Source: Nocardioides sp. Root240 (GTDB lineage: Bacteria; Actinomycetota; Actinomycetes; Propionibacteriales; Nocardioidaceae). Taken from it: 43,880 bases of DNA. Within the stretch, counting starts at the first letter, position 1. Each line of letters begins with the position of its first letter. The notes under the pieces were generated by a model. That model saw only the letters and a list, made by a program, of their open reading frames with translations. It was not told where the DNA came from and ran no database searches. The stretch covers positions 34,093-77,972 of the forward strand of contig NZ_LMIT01000011.1 of the NCBI RefSeq assembly GCF_001428825.1, read 5' to 3'. This document shows positions 22,232 through 30,797 of this stretch, piece after piece. The translations under genes were made by a program, and so were the position numbers.

Positions 22232-23704
22232 TCACTCCGGCTCGGCGGGGTGCTCCTCGGTCGAGCGCGAGTCGGTGAGCGTGAGCGCTCCCACGACCGC
22301 GACCAGGCCGACGACGGCGGCGAGGACGGCGTAGGTGATCCGCTCGCCGTGGAAGAAGGACTGCACGAGAGCGCTGCTCCACGTCCCGGCCGGCAGCTGG
22401 GTGGTGACCAGTGCGGCGATCATGGTGCCGACGACCGCCGTACCGACGCTGGTGCCGATCTCCTGCGCCGTGTCGTTGAGGGCGGCGCCCATCGAGGTCC
22501 GGTTCGCGGGCATGGCGTCGACGAGGGCGATGGCGCAGATGGTCATGACGATGCGCAGGCCGACGGTCATCACGACCATGGCGGCGGCGATCGCGGGGTA
22601 GCCGTGCTCGACTCCCCAGGCCAGGCCGGCCAGCGACCCGGCCAGCGCGAGCGCGCCGACCAGGCAGGCGATCCGGTGGCCGAAGCGGGCGGCGAGGCCC
22701 TCGGACAGCGGGCTCGCGACGATCATCGTGACGATGATCGGCAGGTTGGCGAGGCCGGCGCGCACCGGGCTCCAGCCGTAGGCGAACTGGAAGTGCAGGA
22801 TCAGCCCGAACATCACGCTGGCCATCGCGATCGACGTACCGACCTGCGCGATGGCCGCGCCGCGGACGGTGCCGTCGGAGAACAGTCCCAGGTCCAGCAT
22901 CGGGGAGTCGGTACGACGCTCGCGCCACACGAACCCGAGCCCGGCGACCACGGCGCCGACCGCCGAGGCGAGGGTGAGCGCGGAGAGCCAGCCGTTCTCG
23001 ACGCCGCTGGTGAGCGACCAGCAGGCCAGGCCGATGGCGGTGACGCTGAACAGGGTGCCGGGGACGTCGAGCCGGTCCTTGGTCAGGCCCTCGGGGTCGT
23101 CGGCGGGGACGCCGAGCCGGACGCCGACGAAGGCGACCAGCGCGATCGGCGCGTTGACCAGCAGCAGCCACTCCCAGCGCACGTGCGCCAGCGCGGTGCC
23201 GCCGAGCAGCGGGCCGAGGATGAAGCCGGACATGCCGACGAGGATCATCACCGTCATCGCACGCATCCGCAGGGTCTTGTCGTCGAACAGCCGGAACACC
23301 AGCGAGTTCGTGATCGGCGCCATCGCCGCGGCGGCGACGCCGAGGGCGGCGCGCAGCGCGATCAGCTCCCCGGCGGTGTGCACCAGGATCACCAGCAGGC
23401 TGAGCAGGCCGAAGACGGCGAGCCCGACCTGGAGCACGCGGCGCCGGCCGAACCGGTCCGCCACCGAGCCGGCGGTGAGCAGCAGGCCACCGAAGGTGAG
23501 CGAGTAGGCGCCGGTGACCCACTGCAGGGCCGTCGTACCGCTGCCGAGGTCGCGGCCGATGGTCGGAAGCGCGATCGACAGCAGCGTGTTGTCGACCATC
23601 TCGACGAAGAAGGCCAGGCACAGGGCGGCCATCGGGATCCACGCCGCACGCAGCGACGGATAGGTGTGTGACGGACCGGCCGTCACGGTCGTGGTGCTGG
23701 ACAT
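22232..23704 (-). CDS. MFS drug exporter, DHA2 (EmrB/QacA) family
   Basis: A 490-residue proton-driven exporter with about fourteen membrane helices. Hallmarks are FFVEMVDNTLLSIALPTIGR in helix 1 (the DxTIVNVALP-type motif), WVTGAYSLTFGGLLLTAGSV and ADRFGRRRV in the loop after helix 2 (motif A), and GPLLGG in helix 5 (motif C). Such pumps export toxic hydrophobic compounds. The ATG at 23704 has GAAGGGAGA upstream. No regulator gene is adjacent. Confidence 0.93.
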   Translation of the reverse strand: MSSTTTVTAGPSHTYPSLRAAWIPMAALCLAFFVEMVDNTLLSIALPTIGRDLGSGTTALQWVTGAYSLTFGGLLLTAGSVADRFGRRRVLQVGLAVFGLLSLLVILVHTAGELIALRAALGVAAAAMAPITNSLVFRLFDDKTLRMRAMTVMILVGMSGFILGPLLGGTALAHVRWEWLLLVNAPIALVAFVGVRLGVPADDPEGLTKDRLDVPGTLFSVTAIGLACWSLTSGVENGWLSALTLASAVGAVVAGLGFVWRERRTDSPMLDLGLFSDGTVRGAAIAQVGTSIAMASVMFGLILHFQFAYGWSPVRAGLANLPIIVTMIVASPLSEGLAARFGHRIACLVGALALAGSLAGLAWGVEHGYPAIAAAMVVMTVGLRIVMTICAIALVDAMPANRTSMGAALNDTAQEIGTSVGTAVVGTMIAALVTTQLPAGTWSSALVQSFFHGERITYAVLAAVVGLVAVVGALTLTDSRSTEEHPAEPE

Positions 23705-23779
23705 GGTGGGTCTCCCTTCGGGTCAGCGTTCGACCCCCATGCTGGGGAGCACCGGTTTCAGCCCGGTTTCACACCGCTT

Positions 23780-24094
23780 TCACGCCCGGCGCCGCGAAGC
23801 GGCGAGCTCCTCACCGCTCTGGTCGGCGCGGCGATCGCGCAGGACCCGGAAGGTACGACGTGCCAGCAGGATCCAGCAGACGAAGGCGACCGTCGAGAGG
23901 CCGGCGGGGATCCAGTGGTCGAGCATGACGGACGCCGCCACGGCCGACGCGAACGCCGTCAGGTTCGCGACCACGTCGTAGACGGGCGCCACGAAGCGCA
24001 CGTTGACCACATGGGCGAGGGCGATGATCACACCACAGGCGAACGTGACCGAGAGAAGGAAGCTGACCACGTCACCAGTATCTGGTGGCGTCAC
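23780..24094 (-). CDS. Small membrane protein of unknown function
   Basis: A 104-residue protein with about three hydrophobic stretches (VVSFLLSVTFACGVIIALAH, VANLTAFASAVAASVML, IPAGLSTVAFVCWILLARR) and a basic, Arg-rich C-terminus. The GTG at 24094 is the longest start; a GTG at 24070 is also possible. It lies between the exporter and the phosphopantetheinyl transferase on the same strand. No family recognised. Confidence 0.6.
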   Translation of the reverse strand: MTPPDTGDVVSFLLSVTFACGVIIALAHVVNVRFVAPVYDVVANLTAFASAVAASVMLDHWIPAGLSTVAFVCWILLARRTFRVLRDRRADQSGEELAASRRRA

Positions 24095-24115
24095 AACCCG
24101 CGAGCGACGGGGATC

Positions 24116-24865
24116 TCAGCTGAGCACGGCGACCGCGGCGCCGTACCCCTCGGGGACCAGCACGTCGCGCACGACCCAGCCGCCGAGGGTGCGGCCGGGC
24201 GCGTCGTCGGTGCCGAGGTAGTCGAGGTGCGGGTCACGGCCCAGGCCGATGCCGATGCCCTTGAGGTAGGCCTCGGTGCGCGACCAGGCGCGGGTGAAGC
24301 GGACCGTGGCGCGGCCCCCGTCGAGGGTGCCGTGGGCGGCGGCCTGGATCTCCTCGGTCTCGCGGGGGTGGAGCACGCCGGCGAGGGCGACCGGGTCGTC
24401 GGGGTGGCGCTCGACGTCGACCCCCACGGGTACGTCGGCCACGGCGATCAGCACCTGGCCGGGCGTGTGCGAGAGCGAGAATTCGACCGCGGCGCCCTCG
24501 GCGCGCGGCCGGCCGTGCGGCTCGCCGCAGCCGGGGCAGGCGTGCCGGCCCCAGACGACCTTCTCGGGAGGCGTGTCCGTCGCGAGGCCGACGACCCGCC
24601 GGGCCGCCGCGTGGGCGAGCACGTAGGCGCGACGCAGCTCCGCCCGGACGTAGGACGAGGCCTGCTGCCGCTCCGCGTCGTCGAGCCAGCGGGCACCCAG
24701 GTCGAGCTCGTCGTCGTCGAAGCGCTCGATGGCCATCCGCCACACGCCGAGGCCGATGCCGGCGCTCGGGCGCGGATCCGGGACCTCGAGGAGCGAGCTG
24801 AGCGTCGAGGGGTCGACCGGGATCGCCGAACGATCCGGTACCGCCTCTGCCACGTCGCGCCTCAT
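24116..24865 (-). CDS. 4'-phosphopantetheinyl transferase, Sfp type
   Basis: A 249-residue enzyme that moves phosphopantetheine from coenzyme A to a serine of acyl- or peptidyl-carrier proteins. The Mg-binding motifs are present: GVDVERHPDD and FTRAWSRTEAYLKGIGIGL (the W-(S/T)-x-x-E-A-x-x-K block). EFSLSHTPGQVLIAVAD is the third typical block. Unusually, RHACPGCGEPHGRP forms a CxxCGxxHG insert often seen in actinobacterial Sfp-type enzymes. The ATG at 24865 is chosen; a GTG at 24901, which overlaps the preceding stop, would add 12 residues. It may activate a carrier protein elsewhere in the genome. Confidence 0.9.
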   Translation of the reverse strand: MRRDVAEAVPDRSAIPVDPSTLSSLLEVPDPRPSAGIGLGVWRMAIERFDDDELDLGARWLDDAERQQASSYVRAELRRAYVLAHAAARRVVGLATDTPPEKVVWGRHACPGCGEPHGRPRAEGAAVEFSLSHTPGQVLIAVADVPVGVDVERHPDDPVALAGVLHPRETEEIQAAAHGTLDGGRATVRFTRAWSRTEAYLKGIGIGLGRDPHLDYLGTDDAPGRTLGGWVVRDVLVPEGYGAAVAVLS

Positions 24866-24897
24866 CACGCCCGAATCTAACAAGGCGGTGGTGGGCG

Positions 24898-25326
24898 TCA
24901 CTCCGTCGGCCGGGCCTTGGCCCTCGCGCGCTCCGCCTTGGCGATGGCGTCCTCGACGACGGAGTTCATCCGCGAGCCGTTCGGCCAGCCGTCGTAGTGG
25001 CAGGCGAGGATGACCAGCTCGCGCAGCGCCTCCTCGTCCAGCTCGCCGTTGGCGAGGGCGGCGGGCACCTGGATGCCGAGGACGTCGTTGGCGCGCTGGC
25101 CGACGAGCATGCCGATCAGGAACAGCCGGCGGTCGCGGGTGCTCAGCCCCGGGCGCTGCCAGATGTCGCCGAAGAGGTGCTCGGCGGTGTACCGGAAGAA
25201 GTCACCGGTGCCGTCGGTCATGTCGAAGCCGTAGACCTCCTCCATCTTGCGCAGGCCCCGGGCCCGCGCCTCCGGCAGGTCGGCGAACTTGTCGCCCTGG
25301 TCGTCCTGGTCGCTCTGGTCGCTCAT
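24898..25326 (-). CDS. Carboxymuconolactone decarboxylase family protein
   Basis: A 142-residue protein of the CMD/AhpD-like fold. Its pattern includes RGLRKMEEVYGFDMTDGTGD, EHLFGDIWQRPGLSTRDRRL and LRELVILACHYDGWPNGSRM, typical of 4-carboxymuconolactone decarboxylases. The CxxC pair of AhpD peroxidases is absent. It is the last gene of the P450 cluster and overlaps its neighbour by one base (TGATG). In M. tuberculosis the counterpart in the same position is Rv0771. The real substrate in this cluster is not known. Confidence 0.9.
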   Translation of the reverse strand: MSDQSDQDDQGDKFADLPEARARGLRKMEEVYGFDMTDGTGDFFRYTAEHLFGDIWQRPGLSTRDRRLFLIGMLVGQRANDVLGIQVPAALANGELDEEALRELVILACHYDGWPNGSRMNSVVEDAIAKAERARAKARPTE

Positions 25327-26135
25327 CACAGCCCCAGCCCCTTCCCCAGTCGTGGCAGCGCCTCGCGCGCCAGTGGTACGTCGACACCGAGCTCGTCCGC
25401 GAGGGCGATCGCGAACCCGAGGTCCTTCTCCCCCAGCGCGGCGACGTGCGAGAACACGCCGTGCCAGAAGTCGTCGGGCGCGATGGGCGCCGTCGTGGTG
25501 CGGTACATGATCGCGCCGGGACCGCCCGTGATGGCGTCCGTGTGCCGCACGACCTCGCCGAGCGCGGCCAGGTCGAGGCCCGCGGCCTCGGCGAGGCGCT
25601 GGGCCTCGGTGACCGCGGTGAACGCGACGAAGTGGATCAGGTTGCGCGCCAGCTTCATCCGGGTGCCGGCGCCGACCGGTCCGGCGTGGACGACCTTGGT
25701 GCCCATCGCCTCGAGGGCCGGGCGAGCCGCGTCGAAGGCATCGGCGGCGCCGCCGACCATGATCGCGAGGCTGCCCTCGGCCGCCCCCATGGGACCGCCG
25801 CTCACGGGGGCGTCGAGCACCCGGTGTCCCGCCGCGGTCAGCTCGGCCGGGGTCTCCGGCGCGACGGTCGAGTGGACGACCAGCACCCGGTCCTTCGGTA
25901 CGTCGGCCGCGACCGCCCGCACCTGGGCGTCGTCGCGCACCATGACGCACACGACGTCCACGTCGAGCTCCGCGACCGTACCCACCGCGGTGGCACCCGC
26001 CGCGACCAGCTCGGCGACGGGGTCCGGCGCGACGTCGTACACCTGGAGGTCGATGCCCTCGGTCGCGGCGAGCCGCAGGGCCATCGGCCTGCCGATGTTG
26101 CCAAGGCCGACGAATCCGACCTTCACATTGCGCAT
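25326..26135 (-). CDS. NAD(P)-dependent beta-hydroxyacid dehydrogenase (3-hydroxyisobutyrate dehydrogenase type)
   Basis: A 269-residue enzyme that oxidises a beta-hydroxyacid using NAD or NADP. The N-terminal Rossmann motif is KVGFVGLGNIGRPMALRL, followed by VHSTVAPETP, LDAPVSGGPMGAAEGSLAIM (substrate loop) and GAGTRMKLARN, which holds the catalytic Lys. The ATG at 26135 starts directly at the Rossmann strand. It matches Rv0770 in the tuberculosis cluster by type and position. Between it and the upstream SDR lies an 85-base gap with a GGCGAAC/GTTCGCC hairpin. Confidence 0.93.
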   Translation of the reverse strand: MRNVKVGFVGLGNIGRPMALRLAATEGIDLQVYDVAPDPVAELVAAGATAVGTVAELDVDVVCVMVRDDAQVRAVAADVPKDRVLVVHSTVAPETPAELTAAGHRVLDAPVSGGPMGAAEGSLAIMVGGAADAFDAARPALEAMGTKVVHAGPVGAGTRMKLARNLIHFVAFTAVTEAQRLAEAAGLDLAALGEVVRHTDAITGGPGAIMYRTTTAPIAPDDFWHGVFSHVAALGEKDLGFAIALADELGVDVPLAREALPRLGKGLGL

Positions 26136-26220
26136 CACATCTCCTGGCGGCGAACGGGGTCCCCGCGGCGTTGTTCGCCGGAGGAGCGAAGCGGGGGAGG
26201 TGAAGAACGTCGTGGGGTGT

Positions 26221-26970
26221 TCATAGCCGGAAGGTCTGGCCGCCGTCGACCGCGAGGATCTGGCCGGTGACCCAGGACGCGTCGTCGGAGAGGAGGAACA
26301 GCAGTGCGCCGACCATGTCGTCGACCGAGCCCATCCGCTTGATGGCGAGGCTGTTGCGGACGATGTCCTTCGCCGCGTCACCCGCCTGGGTGCGGGTGGC
26401 CTCGGTGTCCGTCGGGCCCGGCGCGATGGCGTTGACCCGGATCCGCTGGCCGCCGAGCTCGTGGGCGAGCTGCTGGGTCAGGCTGTTGATCCCGGCCTTG
26501 GCGAGGCCGTAGAAGCCGGAGTAGAGGTAGGCCGCCGTGCTCGACTGGTTGACGATGGCACCGCCGCCGCGCTTCGCGATCTCGGGGTACACCGCGCGCG
26601 TCATGACGAGCGCGCCGTCGAGGTTCACCGCCATGAACTTCCGGTAGTAGTCCCAGTCCACGGCGATCAGCAGGTTGAACTCCATGCTGCCGTAGATGGC
26701 GGCGTTGTTGACGAGGTGGTCGATCCCGCCGAGCTCCTCGACGGTCCGCTCGACCAGCGCGTCGGCGGACTCCGCGGAGGAGACGTCGCAGGGCACGAAG
26801 ATCGCGCGTCCGCCGTCGGCCTCGATCTGCTTCGCGACCTGCTCCCCCGCCTCGGCGTTGAGGTCCGCGACGACCACGGCCGCTCCCTCCTTGGCCAGCG
26901 CTCGCGCGTACGCCTCGCCGATCCCCTGCGCCGCCCCGGTCACCACGACGACCTTGTTCTCGAAACGCAT
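26221..26970 (-). CDS. Short-chain dehydrogenase/reductase (SDR)
   Basis: A 249-residue classical SDR, an NAD(P)-dependent alcohol or ketone oxidoreductase. Nucleotide motif VTGAAQGIGEA (11-20), NNAA at about 88-91, catalytic S143/S144 and Y154-x3-K158 (FYGLAKAG) are all present, as are the NAIAPGPTDTEA and LAVDGGQ blocks. The ATG at 26970 is preceded by AGGAGTG. It corresponds to Rv0769 of the tuberculosis cluster. The likely role is oxidation or reduction of an intermediate handled by the neighbouring aldehyde dehydrogenase and P450s. Confidence 0.93.
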   Translation of the reverse strand: MRFENKVVVVTGAAQGIGEAYARALAKEGAAVVVADLNAEAGEQVAKQIEADGGRAIFVPCDVSSAESADALVERTVEELGGIDHLVNNAAIYGSMEFNLLIAVDWDYYRKFMAVNLDGALVMTRAVYPEIAKRGGGAIVNQSSTAAYLYSGFYGLAKAGINSLTQQLAHELGGQRIRVNAIAPGPTDTEATRTQAGDAAKDIVRNSLAIKRMGSVDDMVGALLFLLSDDASWVTGQILAVDGGQTFRL

Positions 26971-26994
26971 GTTCACTCCTGTCACTCTGATGAT

Positions 26995-27024
26995 CAGGAA
27001 TCCCCGCCTAGCGGGGTATTCCTG
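26995..27024. repeat. Hairpin repeat, copy 1
   Basis: CAGGAATCCCCGC-CTA-GCGGGGTATTCCTG, a stem of about 13 bp with one bulged T. It lies just upstream of the SDR ribosome-binding site on the minus strand. It shares AATCCCCGCCTA and GCGGGG with copy 2. Confidence 0.7.
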
Positions 27025-27061
27025 CGCTTGTTGGCCGTTGCAACCGTCATCAACCGCGAGA

Positions 27062-27081
27062 ATCCCCGCCTAGGCGGGGAT
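27062..27081. repeat. Hairpin repeat, copy 2: perfect 20-bp palindrome
   Basis: ATCCCCGCCTAGGCGGGGAT is an exact palindrome, flanked by GA and CC. It lies 13 bases past the aldehyde-dehydrogenase stop. Together with copy 1 it could act as an attenuating pair of stem-loops within the operon, a dimer-binding site or a small interspersed repeat. Confidence 0.75.
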
Positions 27082-27093
27082 CCCTGCATCAGC

Positions 27094-28554
27094 TCATGCC
27101 GGGAACGCCAGCGTCTTGGTCTCCAGGTACTCCTCGAACCCGGCGACACCCATCTCCCGGCCGATGCCGGACTGCTTGTACCCGCCGAACGGCGCGTCGG
27201 GGCTGAACCACACGCCACCGTTGACGGCGAGCGTCCCGGTGCGGATCCGGGCCGCCACGGCGCGAGCCCGCTCGAGGGATCCCGAGTCGACGGAGCCGGA
27301 GAGGCCGTACGCCGAGTCGTTGGCGATCCGGACCGCGTCGTCGTCGCCGTCGTGCGGGATGACGACGAGGACCGGGCCGAAGATCTCCTCCTGCGCGAGG
27401 CGCGAGGAGTTGTCGAGCCCCGCGACGACGGTGGGCTGCACCCAGAAGCCGTCCTGGTCGATGATCGATCCACCGGTGGCGAAGCGTCCGCCCTCCTCGA
27501 GCGCCACGTCGAAGTACGCCGCCACGCGGTCGCGCTGCACGGCCGAGATCACCGGGCCGCAGATCGCGCCGGGGTCGGCCGGGTCCTTGGCACCGATCGA
27601 CTCCATCGTCTGGGCGGCGACGGTGACGGCCTCGTCGTACCGGTCGCGGGGGACGATCAGGCGGGTCGTGATGGCGCAGCCCTGGCCGGCGTGGATGCAC
27701 GCGGCGAACGCCGTACCGCCGGCGACGGCCGCGACGTCGGCGTCGTCGAGCGCGATCGCGGCGGACTTGCCGCCGAGCTCGAGGAAGACCTTCTTCAGCG
27801 TGGGCGCGGCGGCCGCCATGATCGCGCGGCCGACGCCGGTCGAGCCGGTGAAGGACACCATGTCGACACGCGGGTCGGTCGAGAGCACGGACGCGACCTC
27901 GTTGGACCGCGGCGTGACGACGTTGAAGACGCCGGCCGGGATGTCGGTGTGCTCGGCGACGAGGCGGCCCAGCTCGGCCGCCACCCACGGGGTGTCCGGC
28001 GCGGGCTTGAGGACGACGGTGCAGCCCGCGGCGAGCGCGGGGCCGACCTTCGCGAGGTTGATCTGGGTGGGCACGTTCCACGGGGTGATCGCCGCGACGA
28101 CGCCGACCGGCTCCCGGCGCACGGTACGACGCGAGCGGATCCCCATCGGCGAGGCGACCCCCAGGTCCGTCTCGAACTCATAGGACTCCAGCAGGTCGGT
28201 GACCCACTTCAACCCGTCCACGGGTACGTCGAAGCCGGCCGCGCCCATCATGAAGCCCGGCATGCCGACCTCCGCGGTGGTCAGGGCACGGAAGGCGTCC
28301 GCGTTCTCGAGCAGGGCGGCGTGCAGCTGGCGCAGGCAGCGGACCCGCAGCTCCACGTCCGTCGACCACGACGACTCGTCGAAGGCCCGGCGGGCGGCGG
28401 CGATCGCCGCGTCCACGTCGGCGGCGGTGCCGTCGGGGGCGACGCCGATCTCGGACCCGTCGGCCGGGTTGAGGATCGGGTAGCTCGCGCCGGAGGACGC
28501 CGCGACGAGCTTGCCGTCGATCAGCTGCTGGGCGGGAGGGGGCAGCGCGCTCAT
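27094..28554 (-). CDS. NAD(P)-dependent aldehyde dehydrogenase
   Basis: A 486-residue enzyme that oxidises an aldehyde to its acid. Catalytic C293 (GQGCAITTR) and general base E259 (FLELGGKS) are in place. Other blocks are ITPWNVPTQINLAKVGPALA, VLKPAPDTPW, FTGSTGVGRAI and the C-terminal FGGYKQSGIGREMG. Full length for the family. The ATG at 28554 overlaps the upstream gene's stop by four bases. It is the counterpart of aldA (Rv0768) in the tuberculosis cluster. In this operon it would act on an aldehyde formed by a P450 or an SDR. Confidence 0.94.
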   Translation of the reverse strand: MSALPPPAQQLIDGKLVAASSGASYPILNPADGSEIGVAPDGTAADVDAAIAAARRAFDESSWSTDVELRVRCLRQLHAALLENADAFRALTTAEVGMPGFMMGAAGFDVPVDGLKWVTDLLESYEFETDLGVASPMGIRSRRTVRREPVGVVAAITPWNVPTQINLAKVGPALAAGCTVVLKPAPDTPWVAAELGRLVAEHTDIPAGVFNVVTPRSNEVASVLSTDPRVDMVSFTGSTGVGRAIMAAAAPTLKKVFLELGGKSAAIALDDADVAAVAGGTAFAACIHAGQGCAITTRLIVPRDRYDEAVTVAAQTMESIGAKDPADPGAICGPVISAVQRDRVAAYFDVALEEGGRFATGGSIIDQDGFWVQPTVVAGLDNSSRLAQEEIFGPVLVVIPHDGDDDAVRIANDSAYGLSGSVDSGSLERARAVAARIRTGTLAVNGGVWFSPDAPFGGYKQSGIGREMGVAGFEEYLETKTLAFPA

Positions 28555-29192
28555 GACGCCGCCTCCGGAGCGGCGGCCTGGGTGACGTACTGGCCGGCCT
28601 CGACCGGCGGCGGCCACACGGTCGAGGGCAGGTCCTCGTGGCGGTAGTGGCCGGGGACGCCGTGGCCGGAGACCGACATCCGCTTGAGGAGGGTGTCGGG
28701 CGCCTTGTCGGCCTTGATGATCTCGAGGAAGGTGTGCGCGGTCGACGGCATGTCGAACCAGTCACGCTGCCAGTCGATCTTCACCAGCCCGGCGTCGGCG
28801 CCCTCGGTCACCCGCTTGAGGCCGAACCACGAGCCGCCGAGCCCGAGGATCTCGAACTCCTTGCCGTCGTCGTCGAGGATCCCCGAGCGCTGCTTCCAGA
28901 AGCCGACGACCATCGCCTTCTGCTCGTCGATCACGGTGCAGACGTAGTCGTAGTGCCAACCGTCGAGGCCGTCCATCTCGATGCCGATCGCCCAGTCGCG
29001 GATCTGGTCGCGGCCGACCGCCATGAAGTGCTCGTCGGGCGCGTACATCCAGCCGTACGTCGCGTCCTCGGCGTACCACTCGGCCATCGGGCGCCAGTCG
29101 CCCGTGGCCTCGACGTCGCGGTTGATCTGCAGCCAGGTGGCCCAGAACTCCTCGATCTCGGCCCGGGTCAGCTGGGCGGTCGGGTCACTCAT
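28551..29192 (-). CDS. NTF2/SnoaL-like protein
   Basis: A 213-residue protein of the NTF2 fold (cone-shaped alpha+beta barrel). The opening helix IEEFWATWLQINRDVEATGD, then the WYAEDATYGWMYAPDEHFMA pattern and the strand block IDEQKAMVVGFWKQRSG fit ketosteroid-isomerase/SnoaL-like proteins. It is longer than most because of a C-terminal extension of about 50 residues (HGVPGHYRHEDLPSTVWPPP). It lies between the ferredoxin and aldehyde-dehydrogenase genes. It has no counterpart at this position in the tuberculosis cluster as I remember it. It could be an isomerase, hydratase or binding protein for the cluster's substrate. Confidence 0.85.
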   Translation of the reverse strand: MSDPTAQLTRAEIEEFWATWLQINRDVEATGDWRPMAEWYAEDATYGWMYAPDEHFMAVGRDQIRDWAIGIEMDGLDGWHYDYVCTVIDEQKAMVVGFWKQRSGILDDDGKEFEILGLGGSWFGLKRVTEGADAGLVKIDWQRDWFDMPSTAHTFLEIIKADKAPDTLLKRMSVSGHGVPGHYRHEDLPSTVWPPPVEAGQYVTQAAAPEAAS

Positions 29193-29193
29193 G

Positions 29194-29391
29194 TCAGTCC
29201 TCTTCGATCGAAAGGGCGAAAGCAGGGCAGTACTTCACGGCGGTGGTGACGTCGGCGCGCAGCGCCTCGTCGGGGTGCTCGTCGAGCAGCACGACGACGT
29301 CGGCGTCCTCGTCGAAGCCGAAGACGGTCGGGGCCTCGCCCTGGCACAGCTGGTGGCCCTGGCAGATGCCGGTGTCGGCGACGACTCTCAT
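29194..29391 (-). CDS. 3Fe-4S ferredoxin, P450 redox partner
   Basis: A 65-residue ferredoxin with the single-cluster motif C10-QG-H13-QL-C16 and a distal C55-P. The CxxHxxC pattern, with His where a fourth Cys would be, marks ferredoxins that hold a 3Fe-4S or labile 4Fe-4S cluster and pass electrons to P450s. It directly follows CYP51 with a four-base overlap, so it should be its electron donor, as shown for the Rv0763c/CYP51 pair of M. tuberculosis. No ferredoxin reductase is present in the window. Confidence 0.95.
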   Translation of the reverse strand: MRVVADTGICQGHQLCQGEAPTVFGFDEDADVVVLLDEHPDEALRADVTTAVKYCPAFALSIEED

Positions 29392-30797
29392 GACAACTCG
29401 GTGGTTGAGGTGCGAGCGCCAGCGAGCCTCGAAACCCGGAACCGGCGGCGGTACTTCACCCGGGCGGGCTGGGCGAGCTGGATCACCATCTTGGTGAAGT
29501 CGTCGCGGTAGGTGTCGAGCTCCTGGGCCGGCTCGAAGGAGAAGTCCCGCAGGATGACCGAGAAGATCGCCTTCATCTGCATCATCGCGAAGGCGTTGCC
29601 GACGCAGCGGTGCTTGCCGGCGCCGAACGGGATCCAGGTCCAGCGGTTCTGCAGGTCCTCCTGGCGCGGGTCGACGTAGCGGCCCGGGTCGAACTCCTCC
29701 GCCTTGGGGAAGTCCTCCTCGATCCGGTTGGACACGCGCGGCGAGGCCGCGAGCACGGTGCCGGCCGGGATCGTGTGGCCCATCAGGTCGAAGTCCTCCT
29801 GCACCAACCGCATCAGGATGACCAGTGGCGGGTGCAGCCGCAGCGTCTCCTTGAGCGCGGCCTCGAGCACGGGGATCGACCGCAGCGCCTGGAAGGAGAC
29901 CTCGGAGCCGTCCGCGTAGAGCGCGTCGAGCTCGGCGACGACGTCGCCCATCACGGCGGGGTTGCGGAGCAGCTCGATCATCGCCCACGACGCCGTGCCA
30001 GAGGAGGTGTGGTGGCCCGCGAACATCATCGAGATGAAGATGCCGGTGACCATCTCGGCGTCGTACCCGACGGCGATGAGGACGTCGAGCAGGTCCCGGT
30101 CCTCCTTGGGGATCTCCCCCTGCGCGACCCGCGCGGCGATGATCGACTGGACCTTCGCGACCAGCTCCTCGCGGGCCTCGTCACGGATCTTGAAGTTCTC
30201 GATGTCGGCGTACGGGTCGACGTACGCGATCGCATCGGTGCCGTGCTCGAGCCGGTGGTAGATCTCGGCGAACGAGCCGTCGAGCTGGTCGCGGAAGGGC
30301 TTGCCGATCAGGCACGAGGAGGTCGTGTAGATCGTCAGCTCGGCGAAGAAGTCGAGCAGGTCGATCTCGCCCTCGTCGCCCCAGCCCGCGACCATCCGGC
30401 GGATCTCCGCCTCGATCGTCTGCGCGTGGCCGCGCATCATGTCGCCGCGCAGCGCCTGGTTCTTCAGCATCTGCTGGCGCTCCTCGGGCGAGGCGTCGAA
30501 GACCACTCCCTTGCCGAAGATCGGCGTCATGAAGGGGTACGCCGCCGCCTGGTCGAGCACGCTCTCCGGAGCCCGGAAGAAGGCCTCGTTGGCCTCGGCG
30601 CCGGTAACCAGCACGACCTGCTTGTCGGCGAGCCGGAACCGGCCGAGGTCGCCGCACTCGTCGCGGACGCGGTGGAAGAGCGCGATCGGGTCGACCCGCA
30701 TCTCCGGCAGGTGGCCGGTGCCCTTGATGATCGCCGGGACGATGGCGTCCTGGTCGTCGAGGACCGTGGAGACCTCGCGGATGGCGTCGAGTGTCAT
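29388..30797 (-). CDS. cyp51: Cytochrome P450, CYP51-type (sterol 14-alpha-demethylase-like)
   Basis: A 469-residue soluble P450. It shows CYP51 signatures: I-helix MMFAGHHTSSGTASW (258-270), ExxR at 317-320 in LKETLRLHPPL, and the heme loop FGAGKHRCVGNAFA with C398 as the thiolate. The stretches RQEDLQNRWTWIPFGAGKH and KMVIQLAQPARVKYRRR agree closely with M. tuberculosis CYP51 as I know it. CYP51 removes the 14-alpha-methyl group of sterols in three oxidations. The last 15 or so residues (FRVSRLAGARTSTTELS) lie outside the family and are encoded by an interspersed repeat. It overlaps the SDR before it and the ferredoxin after it by four bases each. Confidence 0.93.
   Translation of the reverse strand: MTLDAIREVSTVLDDQDAIVPAIIKGTGHLPEMRVDPIALFHRVRDECGDLGRFRLADKQVVLVTGAEANEAFFRAPESVLDQAAAYPFMTPIFGKGVVFDASPEERQQMLKNQALRGDMMRGHAQTIEAEIRRMVAGWGDEGEIDLLDFFAELTIYTTSSCLIGKPFRDQLDGSFAEIYHRLEHGTDAIAYVDPYADIENFKIRDEAREELVAKVQSIIAARVAQGEIPKEDRDLLDVLIAVGYDAEMVTGIFISMMFAGHHTSSGTASWAMIELLRNPAVMGDVVAELDALYADGSEVSFQALRSIPVLEAALKETLRLHPPLVILMRLVQEDFDLMGHTIPAGTVLAASPRVSNRIEEDFPKAEEFDPGRYVDPRQEDLQNRWTWIPFGAGKHRCVGNAFAMMQMKAIFSVILRDFSFEPAQELDTYRDDFTKMVIQLAQPARVKYRRRFRVSRLAGARTSTTELS
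29400..29436. repeat. Interspersed repeat inside the 3' end of cyp51
   Basis: GGTGGTTGAGGTGCGAGC, GCCAGCGAGCCTCGAAACC: the same unit as at 43556-43639. It encodes the extra C-terminal residues of the P450. The dyad GAGG-GCGAGC / GCGAGCCTC suggests a REP-like stem-loop. Confidence 0.7.
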
